Assembly (NCBI RefSeq): GCF_019444005.1
Contig: NZ_CP049304.1
Span: 2,170,001-2,234,000, forward strand
Origin: Liquorilactobacillus nagelii DSM 13675
GTDB lineage: Bacteria; Bacillota; Bacilli; Lactobacillales; Lactobacillaceae
Reading direction: 5' to 3'
Length of the DNA: 64,000 nucleotides
Below, in pieces: positions 28,839-37,758 of this stretch (position 1 is the stretch's first letter; each line of letters opens with the position of its first letter). A program made the translations under genes and the position numbers. The notes beneath the pieces were generated by a model. It saw only the letters and a list, made by a program, of their open reading frames with translations. It was not told the origin of the DNA and searched no databases.

Positions 28839-29339
28839 GTGAAGAAAAGTATTTCGTTGAAACAATTAGTTCAAATTGCGCTCTTAATTGCCGTCAACGT
28901 AGCAGTTGCAAGATTTTTTATTATTCCGGTTCCGATGACACATGGTAATATCAACTTGTGTGATGCTGGAATTTTTATTGCTGCATTGCTTTTTGGTCGT
29001 AAAGCAGGATTGATAGTCGGTGGACTGAGTGGCTTTTTGCTGGATTTAATTTCTGGTTATCCGCAATATATGTTTTTTTCACTGATCATCCATGGTCTTG
29101 AAGGCTTTTTGGCTGGCTGGTTAAGTGAACATCCAAGTCGCAAAGCATTAGTAGCCGCGATGGGAACTGGAGTTTTGGTTATGGTAGCTGGTTACTTTGC
29201 AACTGACACATTACTTTATCAATTACAAGCAGGATTAATTGGAATTCCAACTAATTTGTTTCAAGGTGTGATTGGTGGTTTGGTGGCACTACCAGTCTAT
29301 TATCGCTTGCGTGGCCGAATTGTTAGTCACAGTAAATAA
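28839..29339 (+). CDS. ECF transporter S-component, possibly for vitamin B6
   Basis: A 166-residue membrane protein with five or six helices. The N-terminal charged helix leading to ALLIAVNVAVARFF, then PMTHGNINLCDAGIFIAALLFG, is typical of S-components that share an energising EcfAAT module encoded elsewhere. It starts at GTG behind GGAGG. Adjacency to a pyridoxal kinase suggests pyridoxine or pyridoxal as substrate (PdxU-like role); that is inference from context only. Confidence 0.75.
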   Translation: MKKSISLKQLVQIALLIAVNVAVARFFIIPVPMTHGNINLCDAGIFIAALLFGRKAGLIVGGLSGFLLDLISGYPQYMFFSLIIHGLEGFLAGWLSEHPSRKALVAAMGTGVLVMVAGYFATDTLLYQLQAGLIGIPTNLFQGVIGGLVALPVYYRLRGRIVSHSK

Positions 29340-29356
29340 GGAGTGGATCAGTAAAT

Positions 29357-30271
29357 TTGATAATCTTAACCGAACCAATTGCTGATAACGGGAGGGCACT
29401 GCTTGAAAAAAGCCAGTTGACGGTTTATCAAAAACCAGTCAATTTAAGTTGGCAGCAGTGGCTAACAAAACGACCGGAGTTACGGGTAGCAGTTGGTTTG
29501 ATAATTCGTGCTAGTCAGTTGACGGAGCATGACTTGGAGCAATTGCCAGCCCTAAAGATTATTGCACGTCATGGGGTAGGAGTGGATAATTTACCATTGC
29601 CTGCCATTCAGAAACGAGGGATCCGGCTAACTTATACACCAGGAATTAATGCTCAATCAGTAGCTGAATTGACCTTGGCGTTAATGCTAATGAGCTTGCG
29701 TTGCTTACCGGAAACCATTGCTGAGCAACAACGATTGACGGGTTCAATGTTATCTGGCAAAACGGTCGGTCTAATTGGATATGGCACAATTGCTCAAACT
29801 GTTGAAAAATTATTACAGCCATTTGCTGTTAAGATTTTAGTTTGGAATCACCGACCTAAAAAAATTTTTTACGGCAAACAAGTAACACTGGAGCAGCTAT
29901 TACAACAGTCATCGATTATTAGTTTGCACATGCCAGCATTGCCAGAAACACGAGGATTTTTAAACCAAGAGCGGCTAAAGTTACTTTCTTCTCAAGCAAT
30001 TTTAATCAACACAGCCCGGGGAACATTAATTGATAGCGATGCGCTTTATCAGCAGCTAAAAAATCAGCAATTAAAAGGAGCAGCAGTTGATGTTTGGTCC
30101 GCGGGAGAGCGGTATGATTTAGCTGATTTTCAAAAATTAGCTAATTTTATTGTTACGCCGCATATCGGTGCACAAACTGCTGAAACATTAGCTGCTTCAG
30201 CTCAGCAATGTGCTTCAGAAGTATTGCGTTGTTTGCGTGGTGAGAAGGCAATTAAGTTGTACCGATATTAA
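29357..30271 (+). CDS. D-isomer-specific 2-hydroxyacid dehydrogenase
   Basis: A 304-residue NAD-dependent dehydrogenase of the phosphoglycerate/2-hydroxyacid family. Visible features: IARHGVGVDNLPL in the substrate part, GLIGYGTIAQ as the NAD-binding loop, INTARGTLID with the catalytic arginine, and TPHIGAQT with the catalytic histidine. It starts at TTG, 17 bases after the ECF gene, with AAGGAG upstream, so it may be co-transcribed. Substrate is not predictable; a D-3-phosphoglycerate or erythronate-phosphate role is possible. Confidence 0.83.
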   Translation: MIILTEPIADNGRALLEKSQLTVYQKPVNLSWQQWLTKRPELRVAVGLIIRASQLTEHDLEQLPALKIIARHGVGVDNLPLPAIQKRGIRLTYTPGINAQSVAELTLALMLMSLRCLPETIAEQQRLTGSMLSGKTVGLIGYGTIAQTVEKLLQPFAVKILVWNHRPKKIFYGKQVTLEQLLQQSSIISLHMPALPETRGFLNQERLKLLSSQAILINTARGTLIDSDALYQQLKNQQLKGAAVDVWSAGERYDLADFQKLANFIVTPHIGAQTAETLAASAQQCASEVLRCLRGEKAIKLYRY

Positions 30272-30377
30272 GTGACTTAAGCGTGAAATAAGTAGTCAGC
30301 GGATATTAATGTTGTAAACTGGATAATTTGGGATAGAGATTATTTTAAGATTAAAATGTTATGCTAACTAATTTGGA

Positions 30378-30408
30378 AGAGACGGATATTACAGTCTCTT
30401 TTTTTTTG
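30378..30408 (+). terminator. Terminator after the dehydrogenase gene
   Basis: AGAGAC, 10-base loop, GTCTCT, followed by eight or more T. Confidence 0.75.
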
Positions 30409-30476
30409 CTTTCTTCTTAGAAAAATTCTAAAATAAAAATGAATGAAAAATAGAATTTGAAAATGGGGGAAGAATT

Positions 30477-31832
30477 TTGAAAGATTTCAGAAAAATGACG
30501 ATTTTTGCTCGCCGTTTGCTGGCAATTGCTTTTTTAATGTCGATTAGCCAATCAACGATGACGACGACTTATCCGATCTTAATGAAGCAATTTGGCGTAC
30601 AGACCAATACCGTTCAATGGCTGACAACGGGATTTATGGTGGCAATGACTTTGGTAATGCCACTGAGTCCGTGGCTTTTGGATAATGTTCCGTTAAAAAA
30701 ATTATTGAACGGGATTGTTGGTGTTTTTATTGCCGGGACGGTTGTGGCAATGCTTGCTCCAAGTTTTAGTTGGATTATTTGTGGCAGATTAATCGAGGGA
30801 TTAGCGGTTGGTGCACTTTTTCCGGTTTTTCAAAGCTTGATTTTGGAAAGTAGCAGTGAAAAAAATCGTGGATTGGCAATGGGAGTTGTTGGGTTAGTAA
30901 TGGGTTCAGCTTTAGCAGTAGGGCCAATTATTTCTGGAGTAATTTTACAATTTGTATCTTGGCGAGCATTATTTGGTTTGTTTATTGTTTTACTGGCTTT
31001 TCTGATTGTCCGTATTCAAACGGTCATCAAAGTTATTCATCCCTTGGCACCGCATAAATTTGATTGGCTGTCCGCGGTACTTTTGATTGGCTTTGGTGGG
31101 CTATTGTATGCGATCAATTTGTTTCCAACTGTTGGCCTGCAACTGGGATGGTGGCTATTATTGTTAACCAGTTTAGGATTATTGATAATTTTTGCTTGGC
31201 GGCAAAAGAGGCTTAGCCAGCCTTTTTTGAATTTACAAGTACTTCACTTTCCAGGTTATGCGGCTGCGTTGTTGTTAACTGGAATTTCTTATAGCGGTTT
31301 GATTATTGCAACCGTAATATTACCGTTGTATTATCAGCAGGTCTTTCAGGTTAGTCCTTTTTGGTCGGGATTATTGTTAGTACCAGCAGCGTATATTTTG
31401 AGTCGATTGAATCCCCTAGCAGGAAAATTGTTGAATCGTTTGGGATTAAAACGCTTAGTTTGGATTGGAATGGCGTTGATTGCTGGTGGCTTCTTATTAT
31501 TAGGGACACTTGGAGCGCACTGGCTATGGTGGAGTGTCCTTGGTGGAATTTTATTGGAAAGTGGAAATGCTTTTACAATGATGCCTGCTTTGACTGCAGC
31601 CAATAATGCTTTGCCCAAGGATTTAATGAGTCATGGAACAGCTTTGATTACGACAATGCGGCAAGTAATTGGAGCTGCCAGTGTAGTGATTGCCTCTGGA
31701 TTAATCGCTTATTTTGCTGACAGGTTACCCTATGACCAAGCCTTGTTATTAACTAGTCGTTGGTTATTGTTATTTCCGTTACTAGGTCTTTTACTGAGTT
31801 TTGTTTTGAAAACCAAAAAAGCTGATAAATAA
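30477..31832 (+). CDS. MFS transporter, DHA2-like multidrug exporter
   Basis: A 451-residue polytopic protein with about 14 helices. The motif-C-like segment GLVMGSALAVGPIISGVIL and the start MSISQSTMTTTYPILMKQFG fit DHA2-type drug:proton antiporters (LmrB/EmrB group). It starts at TTG behind GGGGGAAG. It is a single-gene unit ended by a long bidirectional terminator shared with the arg operon. Substrate unknown. Confidence 0.82.
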   Translation: MKDFRKMTIFARRLLAIAFLMSISQSTMTTTYPILMKQFGVQTNTVQWLTTGFMVAMTLVMPLSPWLLDNVPLKKLLNGIVGVFIAGTVVAMLAPSFSWIICGRLIEGLAVGALFPVFQSLILESSSEKNRGLAMGVVGLVMGSALAVGPIISGVILQFVSWRALFGLFIVLLAFLIVRIQTVIKVIHPLAPHKFDWLSAVLLIGFGGLLYAINLFPTVGLQLGWWLLLLTSLGLLIIFAWRQKRLSQPFLNLQVLHFPGYAAALLLTGISYSGLIIATVILPLYYQQVFQVSPFWSGLLLVPAAYILSRLNPLAGKLLNRLGLKRLVWIGMALIAGGFLLLGTLGAHWLWWSVLGGILLESGNAFTMMPALTAANNALPKDLMSHGTALITTMRQVIGAASVVIASGLIAYFADRLPYDQALLLTSRWLLLFPLLGLLLSFVLKTKKADK

Positions 31833-31848
31833 TATTTTACGGCTTAAG

Positions 31849-31902
31849 TAAATCAGACCAACTATTAGTATCAGTTAAAAGACTAATAGTTGGTCTGATT
31901 TA
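31849..31902. terminator. Bidirectional terminator between the MFS gene and argF
   Basis: A perfect 21-bp inverted repeat (31849-31869 / 31882-31902) around TAAATCAGACCAACTATTAGT with T-rich flanks. It can end transcripts of both converging units. Confidence 0.85.
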
Positions 31903-32034
31903 TTTATTCTCATTAGCTTCTGGCTGTTCAAATGAGTAATTCCTCTGAAACAAAGATAATATCGCCGTGCCTGGATATAATCGATGACAGGAATTATTAG
32001 CTCATAGAAAACCTGACCAGAGGCTGTTTCTTGA

Positions 32035-33051
32035 TTAATCAAAGATTTCGGGGATAAATAAATTGCCTAGAGTAGCAGCCATGATGGCTTTAATGGCTGG
32101 CATTCGATTAGCTCCTTCTTGAAAAACTAAAGCTGCTGGACTTTGGAAAACGTCATCAGTAATTTCCAACGCGGTTAAATTATAATCAGCCATGAACTTT
32201 TGCCCAACTGTTGTACTAGTATCATGAAAAGCTGGTAAACAATGGAGAATTACCGTGTCAGTTTTACCGGTAGCAGCCACTAATTGCGCGTTAATCTGAT
32301 AAGGAAGCAACTGATCGATTCGCTGATGATAGTCAACTTGTTCGCCCATTGAGATCCAAACATCCGTGTAAAGTGCATCAGCTCCGGCAACTGCTTGTTT
32401 CGGGTCGGCCGTGATTAGAATTTTTGCTCCACTTTTTGCAGCAGCTTTTTTGGCTGCTGCAATAACTTGACTGTTGGGTTGCAAGTCAGCTGGCGCACCA
32501 ATATGAATGTTTACTCCCAAAATTGCACCGGTTATCAGCAAGCTGTTAGCAACATTATTTCGACCATCGCCGACATAGGTCAAAGTTAAGCCGGTTAGTT
32601 TTCCAAAATGTTCTTTTAGCGTCATAAAATCAGCAATCATTTGCGTTGGATGCCATTCATCGGTTAACCCATTCCAGACAGGAACGCCACTAGCCTTAGC
32701 TAACGTTTCAACTGTTTGCTGTTTGAAACCGCGAAATTCAATGCCATCAAACATTCCGCCTAAAATTTTTGCTGTATCCGTAACAGATTCTTTGGTGCCA
32801 AATTGAATATCGTTTTTACCAAGGAATTCCGGATGAGCACCAAGATCGACTGCAGCGACGGTAAAAGCTGAGCGAGTCCGGGTAGAAGACTTTTCAAATA
32901 ACAAAGCAATGTTTTTTCCCTGCAAATAGGGATGAGGAATGTTTTCCTGCTTTAATTTTTTTAGATGAATAGCAAAATCAATTAAATAGTTTAATTCAGC
33001 TGCATTGAAATCAAGCTCTTTTAAGAATGACTTTTGATAAAAATGATTCAT
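32035..33051 (-). CDS. argF: Ornithine carbamoyltransferase
   Basis: A 338-residue enzyme making citrulline from ornithine and carbamoyl phosphate. The carbamoyl-phosphate motif SSTRTR, the WHPTQ region and the ornithine-site HCLPAFHD are all present. It is the last gene of argCJBDF, which supports anabolic ArgF over catabolic ArcB. argG and argH are not in the window. A GGAGG site precedes the ATG, and 15 bases separate it from argD. Confidence 0.93.
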   Translation of the reverse strand: MNHFYQKSFLKELDFNAAELNYLIDFAIHLKKLKQENIPHPYLQGKNIALLFEKSSTRTRSAFTVAAVDLGAHPEFLGKNDIQFGTKESVTDTAKILGGMFDGIEFRGFKQQTVETLAKASGVPVWNGLTDEWHPTQMIADFMTLKEHFGKLTGLTLTYVGDGRNNVANSLLITGAILGVNIHIGAPADLQPNSQVIAAAKKAAAKSGAKILITADPKQAVAGADALYTDVWISMGEQVDYHQRIDQLLPYQINAQLVAATGKTDTVILHCLPAFHDTSTTVGQKFMADYNLTALEITDDVFQSPAALVFQEGANRMPAIKAIMAATLGNLFIPEIFD

Positions 33052-33066
33052 TGAATACCTCCTAAA

Positions 33067-34215
33067 TTAGTGAACAGTCATAGTTTCTAGAACATTTTTG
33101 ATAATATTAATTCCTTGCATTAATTCAGATCCGGTGATTATTAATGGCGGCAGCAATCGTAAAGTATTACCACGTGACGAAAGGGTTAAAACACCAGCTT
33201 GTTGTAACTGTTGGATAACCTTACCAACGGGAATTTTCGGATCTAGATGAATTCCAATCATTAATCCGCGACCGGAAATTCCGGTTACCATTGGTAAAAC
33301 AGCAATTTCTTTTTGGAGATAGTACCAGCAAAAGTCGGCTTTTTGACTAACATCATCAAGAAAAGCTTGATCAATTGTTTCTAAAACAGCTTTCGCTGCG
33401 GCCATCGCTAAGGGATTGCCGCCAAAAGTTGATCCATGGCTGCCAGGACCAAAAGCAGCGGCTAATTTTTCTTTGCCAATCATAGCGCCAACAGGAAGAC
33501 CGTTAGCCAATCCTTTAGCTGATGTCACAATGTCAGGGTCGAGGTTAAAATGCTGATAGGCAAATAATTTACCTGTCCGACCGATTCCAGTTTGAACTTC
33601 ATCAATAATTAACAAGACACCTTTTTCGTGGCACTTAGCTTGAACGGCTTGCAGCCAATCTCCATCAGCGGCTTTGAGTCCACCTTCACCTTGAATGATT
33701 TCTAAAATTACCGCCGCTAAATCAGTAGTAATTTGCTTTAGTGCTGCTGGACTATTATATTCAGCAAAACTAATTTCGGGAACAAGGGGCCCAAAGCCTT
33801 TTTTAATTCCCGGATTGTCAGTCAAAGATAAGGCACCATAAGTCCGTCCATGAAAAGAGTGATCGAAAGCTAGAATTTTACTTTTTCCAGTGGCTTTGCG
33901 TGCTAATTTCATAGCAGCTTCGTTAGCTTCAGTACCAGAATTACAAAAGAAAATTTTGCTGCCATTGTCGTTAGTTAGTAATGAAGCAACTTCTTCTTGT
34001 AATGAACTTTGATAGAGGTTAGAAGTATGCCAAATCAAGTTTAGCTGTTTTTGGACAGCTGTTTTAACGATTGGATGGTTATAGCCTAAATTGCAAACGC
34101 CAATTCCACTGGTTAAGTCGAGATATTGCTTTTGCTTATTATCAGTTAGAGTGATTGATTGTCCACTGACAATTTCAAAATTAAACCGTTGATAATTAGG
34201 GAAAAGTGCTGTCAT
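33067..34215 (-). CDS. argD: Acetylornithine aminotransferase
   Basis: A 382-residue PLP enzyme, fold-type I, class III. FCNSGTEANEAAMKLAR binds the cofactor phosphate, IIDEVQTGIGRTG holds the PLP aspartate, and TSAKGLANGLPVGAM holds the Schiff-base lysine. It converts N-acetylglutamate semialdehyde to acetylornithine. It is separated from argB by one base, in the arg operon. Confidence 0.93.
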   Translation of the reverse strand: MTALFPNYQRFNFEIVSGQSITLTDNKQKQYLDLTSGIGVCNLGYNHPIVKTAVQKQLNLIWHTSNLYQSSLQEEVASLLTNDNGSKIFFCNSGTEANEAAMKLARKATGKSKILAFDHSFHGRTYGALSLTDNPGIKKGFGPLVPEISFAEYNSPAALKQITTDLAAVILEIIQGEGGLKAADGDWLQAVQAKCHEKGVLLIIDEVQTGIGRTGKLFAYQHFNLDPDIVTSAKGLANGLPVGAMIGKEKLAAAFGPGSHGSTFGGNPLAMAAAKAVLETIDQAFLDDVSQKADFCWYYLQKEIAVLPMVTGISGRGLMIGIHLDPKIPVGKVIQQLQQAGVLTLSSRGNTLRLLPPLIITGSELMQGINIIKNVLETMTVH

Positions 34216-34216
34216 T

Positions 34217-34960
34217 TTAAAAATCCTCCTTTTGAATGATCTGTGTTCCGGTAGCAGATAATTGGTTAGTGATATTTACATGATTAACACCACAGCGAGC
34301 AGCTTGAAAAGCAGCGGCAATTTTAGGTTGCATACCAGTGGTGATGATTTTAGCAGCTTTTAAACGTTTGGCGGCAGCTACGGTTAAAGTTGGTAAGACC
34401 TGACCAGCTTTTAAAACTCCTGGAACATCGGTTAACAGAAATAATTCATCAGCTTGCAGCAAACTGGCAATAGCAGCAGCAGCACTGTCAGCGTTAATAT
34501 TTAACCATTGGTTGCCTAATAAGGCGAGTGGAGCAGTGATAACTAATTGTTTTTGCAACAATGGTTTTAAAAAGGCTTGGTTGATAGCAGTTATTCGACC
34601 AACATAACCGTATTTAGCAAAATCAAGTAGTTCGCCTTGCAACAGTTGGTGATCGGCTGCATTTAAACCAATAGCAGGCAAATTGTGTTGTAATAATTGC
34701 ACTAAAAGTTTTGGCTGAGTTTGCCCTAATAAGACCATGCGGGTCAGTTGCAATGTAGCTTGATCAGTAATTCGAATTCCATTTTCTCGTTTGACTGGTA
34801 ACTGTAATTTTTGGGTTAAAGCTGAGATTTCTCGGCCACCCCCATGGATCAAGAGGATTTTTCGCCCAGCTTGGTGCCACAAACGCAATTGTTCAAAGAA
34901 TTCCGGCCTTAGCTGCTCAATCGAGGTTCCACCGATTTTAATAACAATCAAATCTTTCAT
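34217..34960 (-). CDS. argB: Acetylglutamate kinase
   Basis: A 247-residue amino-acid kinase. KIGGTSIE and HGGGREIS at the N-terminus bind ATP and substrate; NINADSAAAAIASLL and LLTDVPGVL are family motifs. It phosphorylates N-acetylglutamate. The short N-terminus, without an extra regulatory helix, resembles the arginine-insensitive form, which goes with ArgJ-type pathways. It lies between argJ and argD in the operon. Confidence 0.93.
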   Translation of the reverse strand: MKDLIVIKIGGTSIEQLRPEFFEQLRLWHQAGRKILLIHGGGREISALTQKLQLPVKRENGIRITDQATLQLTRMVLLGQTQPKLLVQLLQHNLPAIGLNAADHQLLQGELLDFAKYGYVGRITAINQAFLKPLLQKQLVITAPLALLGNQWLNINADSAAAAIASLLQADELFLLTDVPGVLKAGQVLPTLTVAAAKRLKAAKIITTGMQPKIAAAFQAARCGVNHVNITNQLSATGTQIIQKEDF

Positions 34961-34986
34961 AACTTTTCCTTCCCGCTTGGAATTTC

Positions 34987-36192
34987 TCAGCTGCTGTAAG
35001 TGGCATTTATTTTAACGTAATCATAGGTTAAATCGCATCCCCAAGCCTGCCCACTAGCATTTCCAGCATGTAAATCCAGACTAATTTTGATTTTGTTTTG
35101 TTTCAGGCTTGCAATGACGGCTTTTCGCTCAAATTCTTGAGGCTGACTAGCAATTAAAATTTGAAATTCATTGAAAGCTAAATCAATTTGTTGTGGATTG
35201 AACTGGGCATTAGTCATCCCTAAAGTGCTGATGATACGACCCCAGTTTGGATCTGCACCGAAGAAAGCCGCCTTGACCAAATTGGAGCCAACAAGTGCTT
35301 TAGCAACCTGTTGGCTTTCGCTTTCAGTTGCTGCATGGTTAACATTAACTTCTAATAACTTAGTTGCTCCTTCACCATCTCCAGCTATTTGCTGGGCTAA
35401 GAAGGCTAAGACTTGGTGTAAGGCAGCGGTAAATATTGACCAATCAGGTGCTGCTTCGGTTAATGGAGAGTTTCCTGCTTGACCGTTAGCCAAAACGACT
35501 ACCATATCATTGGTTGAAGTATCACCATCGACGGTAATTTGATTAAATGTCTTGTCGGTTAGTTTACTTAATAATGGTTGTAATACGTTTGGCGCCACTG
35601 CAACATCGGTGGTTACAAATCCAAGCATTGTTGCCATATTAGGGGCAATCATTCCCGAGCCTTTAGCGAATCCACTAATAGTACAAAGCTGATTTGCCAG
35701 TTTAAATTGCAAACTGATTTTTTTGGCATGAGTATCAGTGGTTAAGATGGCTTGAGTAACTTTAGTATTGGTAGTTAGCTGCAACTTATTGATGCCAGCT
35801 GTAATTTTGCTCATTGGGAGTTGAGCTCCGATTAAACCGGTTGAGGCAACACCAACTAAATTAGAGTTAATTTTTAGTTTTTGGGCGACCAACTTTTGTT
35901 CTTGATGAACGTTAGCTTCGCCGGTTGTACCAGTACATGAATTAGCAATAGCACTGTTCATGATAATTGCTTGTAACTGCTGTTGCTTGTTGATTAACTG
36001 CTTAGTAATAGCGGTTGGTGCAGCACAGAAACGATTAGTTGTATACATGCCAGCGGCTTGAGCTGGAACAGCTGAATAAAGCCAACCGAGATCAAGTTGA
36101 TCGGTTGCTTTTTTTAAACCGGTGTGGATGCCATCACTTTTAAATCCCTGTGGCCAACAAAATGGAACTTCTTGAATTTTAGTAGTTTGCAT
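34987..36192 (-). CDS. argJ: Glutamate N-acetyltransferase / ornithine acetyltransferase
   Basis: A 401-residue ArgJ, which recycles acetyl groups from acetylornithine to glutamate. The self-cleavage site is in MIAPNMATMLGF, with the catalytic threonine after Ala. QITVDGDTSTND and the end of the protein are also conserved. Its presence explains why argE and argA are not needed nearby. It follows argC by 12 bases. Confidence 0.94.
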   Translation of the reverse strand: MQTTKIQEVPFCWPQGFKSDGIHTGLKKATDQLDLGWLYSAVPAQAAGMYTTNRFCAAPTAITKQLINKQQQLQAIIMNSAIANSCTGTTGEANVHQEQKLVAQKLKINSNLVGVASTGLIGAQLPMSKITAGINKLQLTTNTKVTQAILTTDTHAKKISLQFKLANQLCTISGFAKGSGMIAPNMATMLGFVTTDVAVAPNVLQPLLSKLTDKTFNQITVDGDTSTNDMVVVLANGQAGNSPLTEAAPDWSIFTAALHQVLAFLAQQIAGDGEGATKLLEVNVNHAATESESQQVAKALVGSNLVKAAFFGADPNWGRIISTLGMTNAQFNPQQIDLAFNEFQILIASQPQEFERKAVIASLKQNKIKISLDLHAGNASGQAWGCDLTYDYVKINATYSS

Positions 36193-36204
36193 ATAAAAAT
36201 CTCC

Positions 36205-37236
36205 TTAAGGAAAAGTTGGTAATTGCGGTAAACCAGTTGTTTCAGGGAAATGCCACATTAAATTGAAATTTTGGACGGCCTGTCCTGCAGCTCCTTTGAG
36301 CAAGTTATCAATTACAGAAACAACGGTTACCATCTTGGTTGTCGGGTTGTAACCGTAGCCGAGATCACAATAATTTGAACCAGTAACATTTTTGATCATG
36401 GGTAATTCAGTTCCACGCCAGCGGACAAAAGGTGCTGTTTGATAATATTTTTGATAAGCAGTTTCAATGTCATTAGGAGTAATACCTGATTTCACTTGAG
36501 CATAAATTGTTGCCATAATTCCACGAGTAATTGGAATCAAGGTTGTCGAAAATTGAATTGCTTGAGCTTGAGAATCCCAAAGTTGCATTTGCTGCAAGAT
36601 TTCAGGGATATGTTTGTGCTGGTTTAATTTATAAAGCCAAGCATTCTCATTAATGAAAGAAAAATGACTGCTAGAACTTAATTTTTTGCCAGCACCGGAA
36701 ACACCGGATTTAGCATCGACAATTAATGATTTTAAATCGACTAAATGTTCTATGATTAAGGGAGCTAAGCCTAATAAAGTCGCAGTCGCATAACAACCTG
36801 GATTTGCAATATAAGATTTAGTGACTTGTTGATTAAATTCGCAAAGACCATAGGCTGCTTGAGCTAATTGAGATTTTGCAGCAGCAGGTTGTTGATACCA
36901 TTTTAAATAATCGGCTGGATCCTTTAAACGAAAGTCACCTGAGAGATCAATTACAGGAAAATTAGCATCGATCAGTGGCAAAGCTAAGTTTTTTGAAACA
37001 CCAGCAGGCGTTGCGAAGAATAAACAATCATTTTCTTGCATGATTTTTGTTGGATTAAACGGCCGAATTGGCAATCGTTCTCCTTGAAATGCGGGTACTT
37101 CTTCGTCTAGATAACGCAATGCAGAATCTTGTTGATGTCCGTATAAATTGATGGCAGTTACTTGTGGATGCTGTTTCATTAAATTGTAAAGTACATTACC
37201 GCTATATCCGGTAGCACCAATTATTCCAATTTCCAT
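36205..37236 (-). CDS. argC: N-acetyl-gamma-glutamyl-phosphate reductase
   Basis: A 343-residue NADPH-dependent reductase. GIIGATGYSG is the nucleotide loop, ANPGCYATA holds the catalytic cysteine, and the HKHIPEI segment holds the conserved histidine region. It is the first gene of argCJBDF. The upstream region carries a good promoter and two ARG-box-like operators, so ArgR-type repression by arginine is likely. Confidence 0.94.
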   Translation of the reverse strand: MEIGIIGATGYSGNVLYNLMKQHPQVTAINLYGHQQDSALRYLDEEVPAFQGERLPIRPFNPTKIMQENDCLFFATPAGVSKNLALPLIDANFPVIDLSGDFRLKDPADYLKWYQQPAAAKSQLAQAAYGLCEFNQQVTKSYIANPGCYATATLLGLAPLIIEHLVDLKSLIVDAKSGVSGAGKKLSSSSHFSFINENAWLYKLNQHKHIPEILQQMQLWDSQAQAIQFSTTLIPITRGIMATIYAQVKSGITPNDIETAYQKYYQTAPFVRWRGTELPMIKNVTGSNYCDLGYGYNPTTKMVTVVSVIDNLLKGAAGQAVQNFNLMWHFPETTGLPQLPTFP

Positions 37237-37261
37237 CTAATCATCCTTTAAATTCATTTTA

Positions 37262-37344
37262 TTGAATAAAAAATCATTTTTAATTGATATTAACTATAAT
37301 GCATTTATGAGATAATTTCAATCTTTTTTTAATAAAAACTCATT
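37262..37344 (-). promoter_or_regulatory. argC promoter with two ARG-box-like operators
   Basis: On the minus strand TTGAAA (37321-37316), 17 bases, TATAGT (37298-37293). TGAATAAAAAATCA (37263-37276) lies just downstream of the -10 and TTAATAAAAACTCA (37329-37342) just upstream of the -35. Both resemble the TGAATwwwwATTCA box bound by ArgR/AhrC, with one or two mismatches each. Confidence 0.65.
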
Positions 37345-37534
37345 TTTATGTCTTTTTTTGTATTTTTCGTATTTTTTATTGGTTATTTTGAATATAATTC
37401 GAGGTCCAAATGATAAAGTGACTTTTAAACTTTATTCATTTTTTATGTATACGAAATGAATGACATTTTTTGGATTTAAATGAAAGATTAAAATTAAAAC
37501 ACTAAATGCAAATCAAAATATAATTTGTTTAAGA

Positions 37535-37563
37535 TTGACATTTCTTATTTTAAAGTATATATT
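37535..37563 (+). promoter_or_regulatory. Promoter of the DUF1003 transcript
   Basis: TTGACA (37535-37540), 17 bases, TATATT (37558-37563). The transcript would have a leader of about 190 bases containing a short ORF. Confidence 0.7.
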
Positions 37564-37622
37564 AGATAGATGCGGAGAATAGCTCCAAACAACTAAGGAT
37601 TCTAGGAAAGGTGGTGGGTTTT

Positions 37623-37718
37623 ATGTCAGAACATCATATATCGTCTTCAACAAGCGATGATGGTCCCTCGTGTAGTCAAGATGGTAATGGGCATTTAACC
37701 TGCCTTTTAACTTTTTAA
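37623..37718 (+). CDS. Short leader ORF (31 codons) before the DUF1003 gene
   Basis: An ORF with a plausible site (AAAGGTGG) 8 bases before its ATG. The peptide is rich in Ser, Asp and Gly, with Cys at 17 and 27 (SSSTSDDGPSCSQDGNGH is its middle) and ends CLLTF. It starts about 55 bases after the promoter and ends 40 bases before the next gene. The transcript segment CCCTCGTGTAGT can pair with ACTGCACGGG (37718-37727) across the end of this ORF. It may be a regulatory leader peptide or a chance ORF within a structured leader RNA; I recognise no known riboswitch. Confidence 0.45.
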   Translation: MSEHHISSSTSDDGPSCSQDGNGHLTCLLTF

Positions 37719-37758
37719 CTGCACGGGATAATTAATTTCAACTGAGGTGTTTATCTCA

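Noticed and set aside
31869..32041. Open minus-strand frame following argF into the terminator
   Set aside because: Starts at TTG overlapping the argF stop with no ribosome binding site, runs through a terminator stem, and matches no family I recognise.
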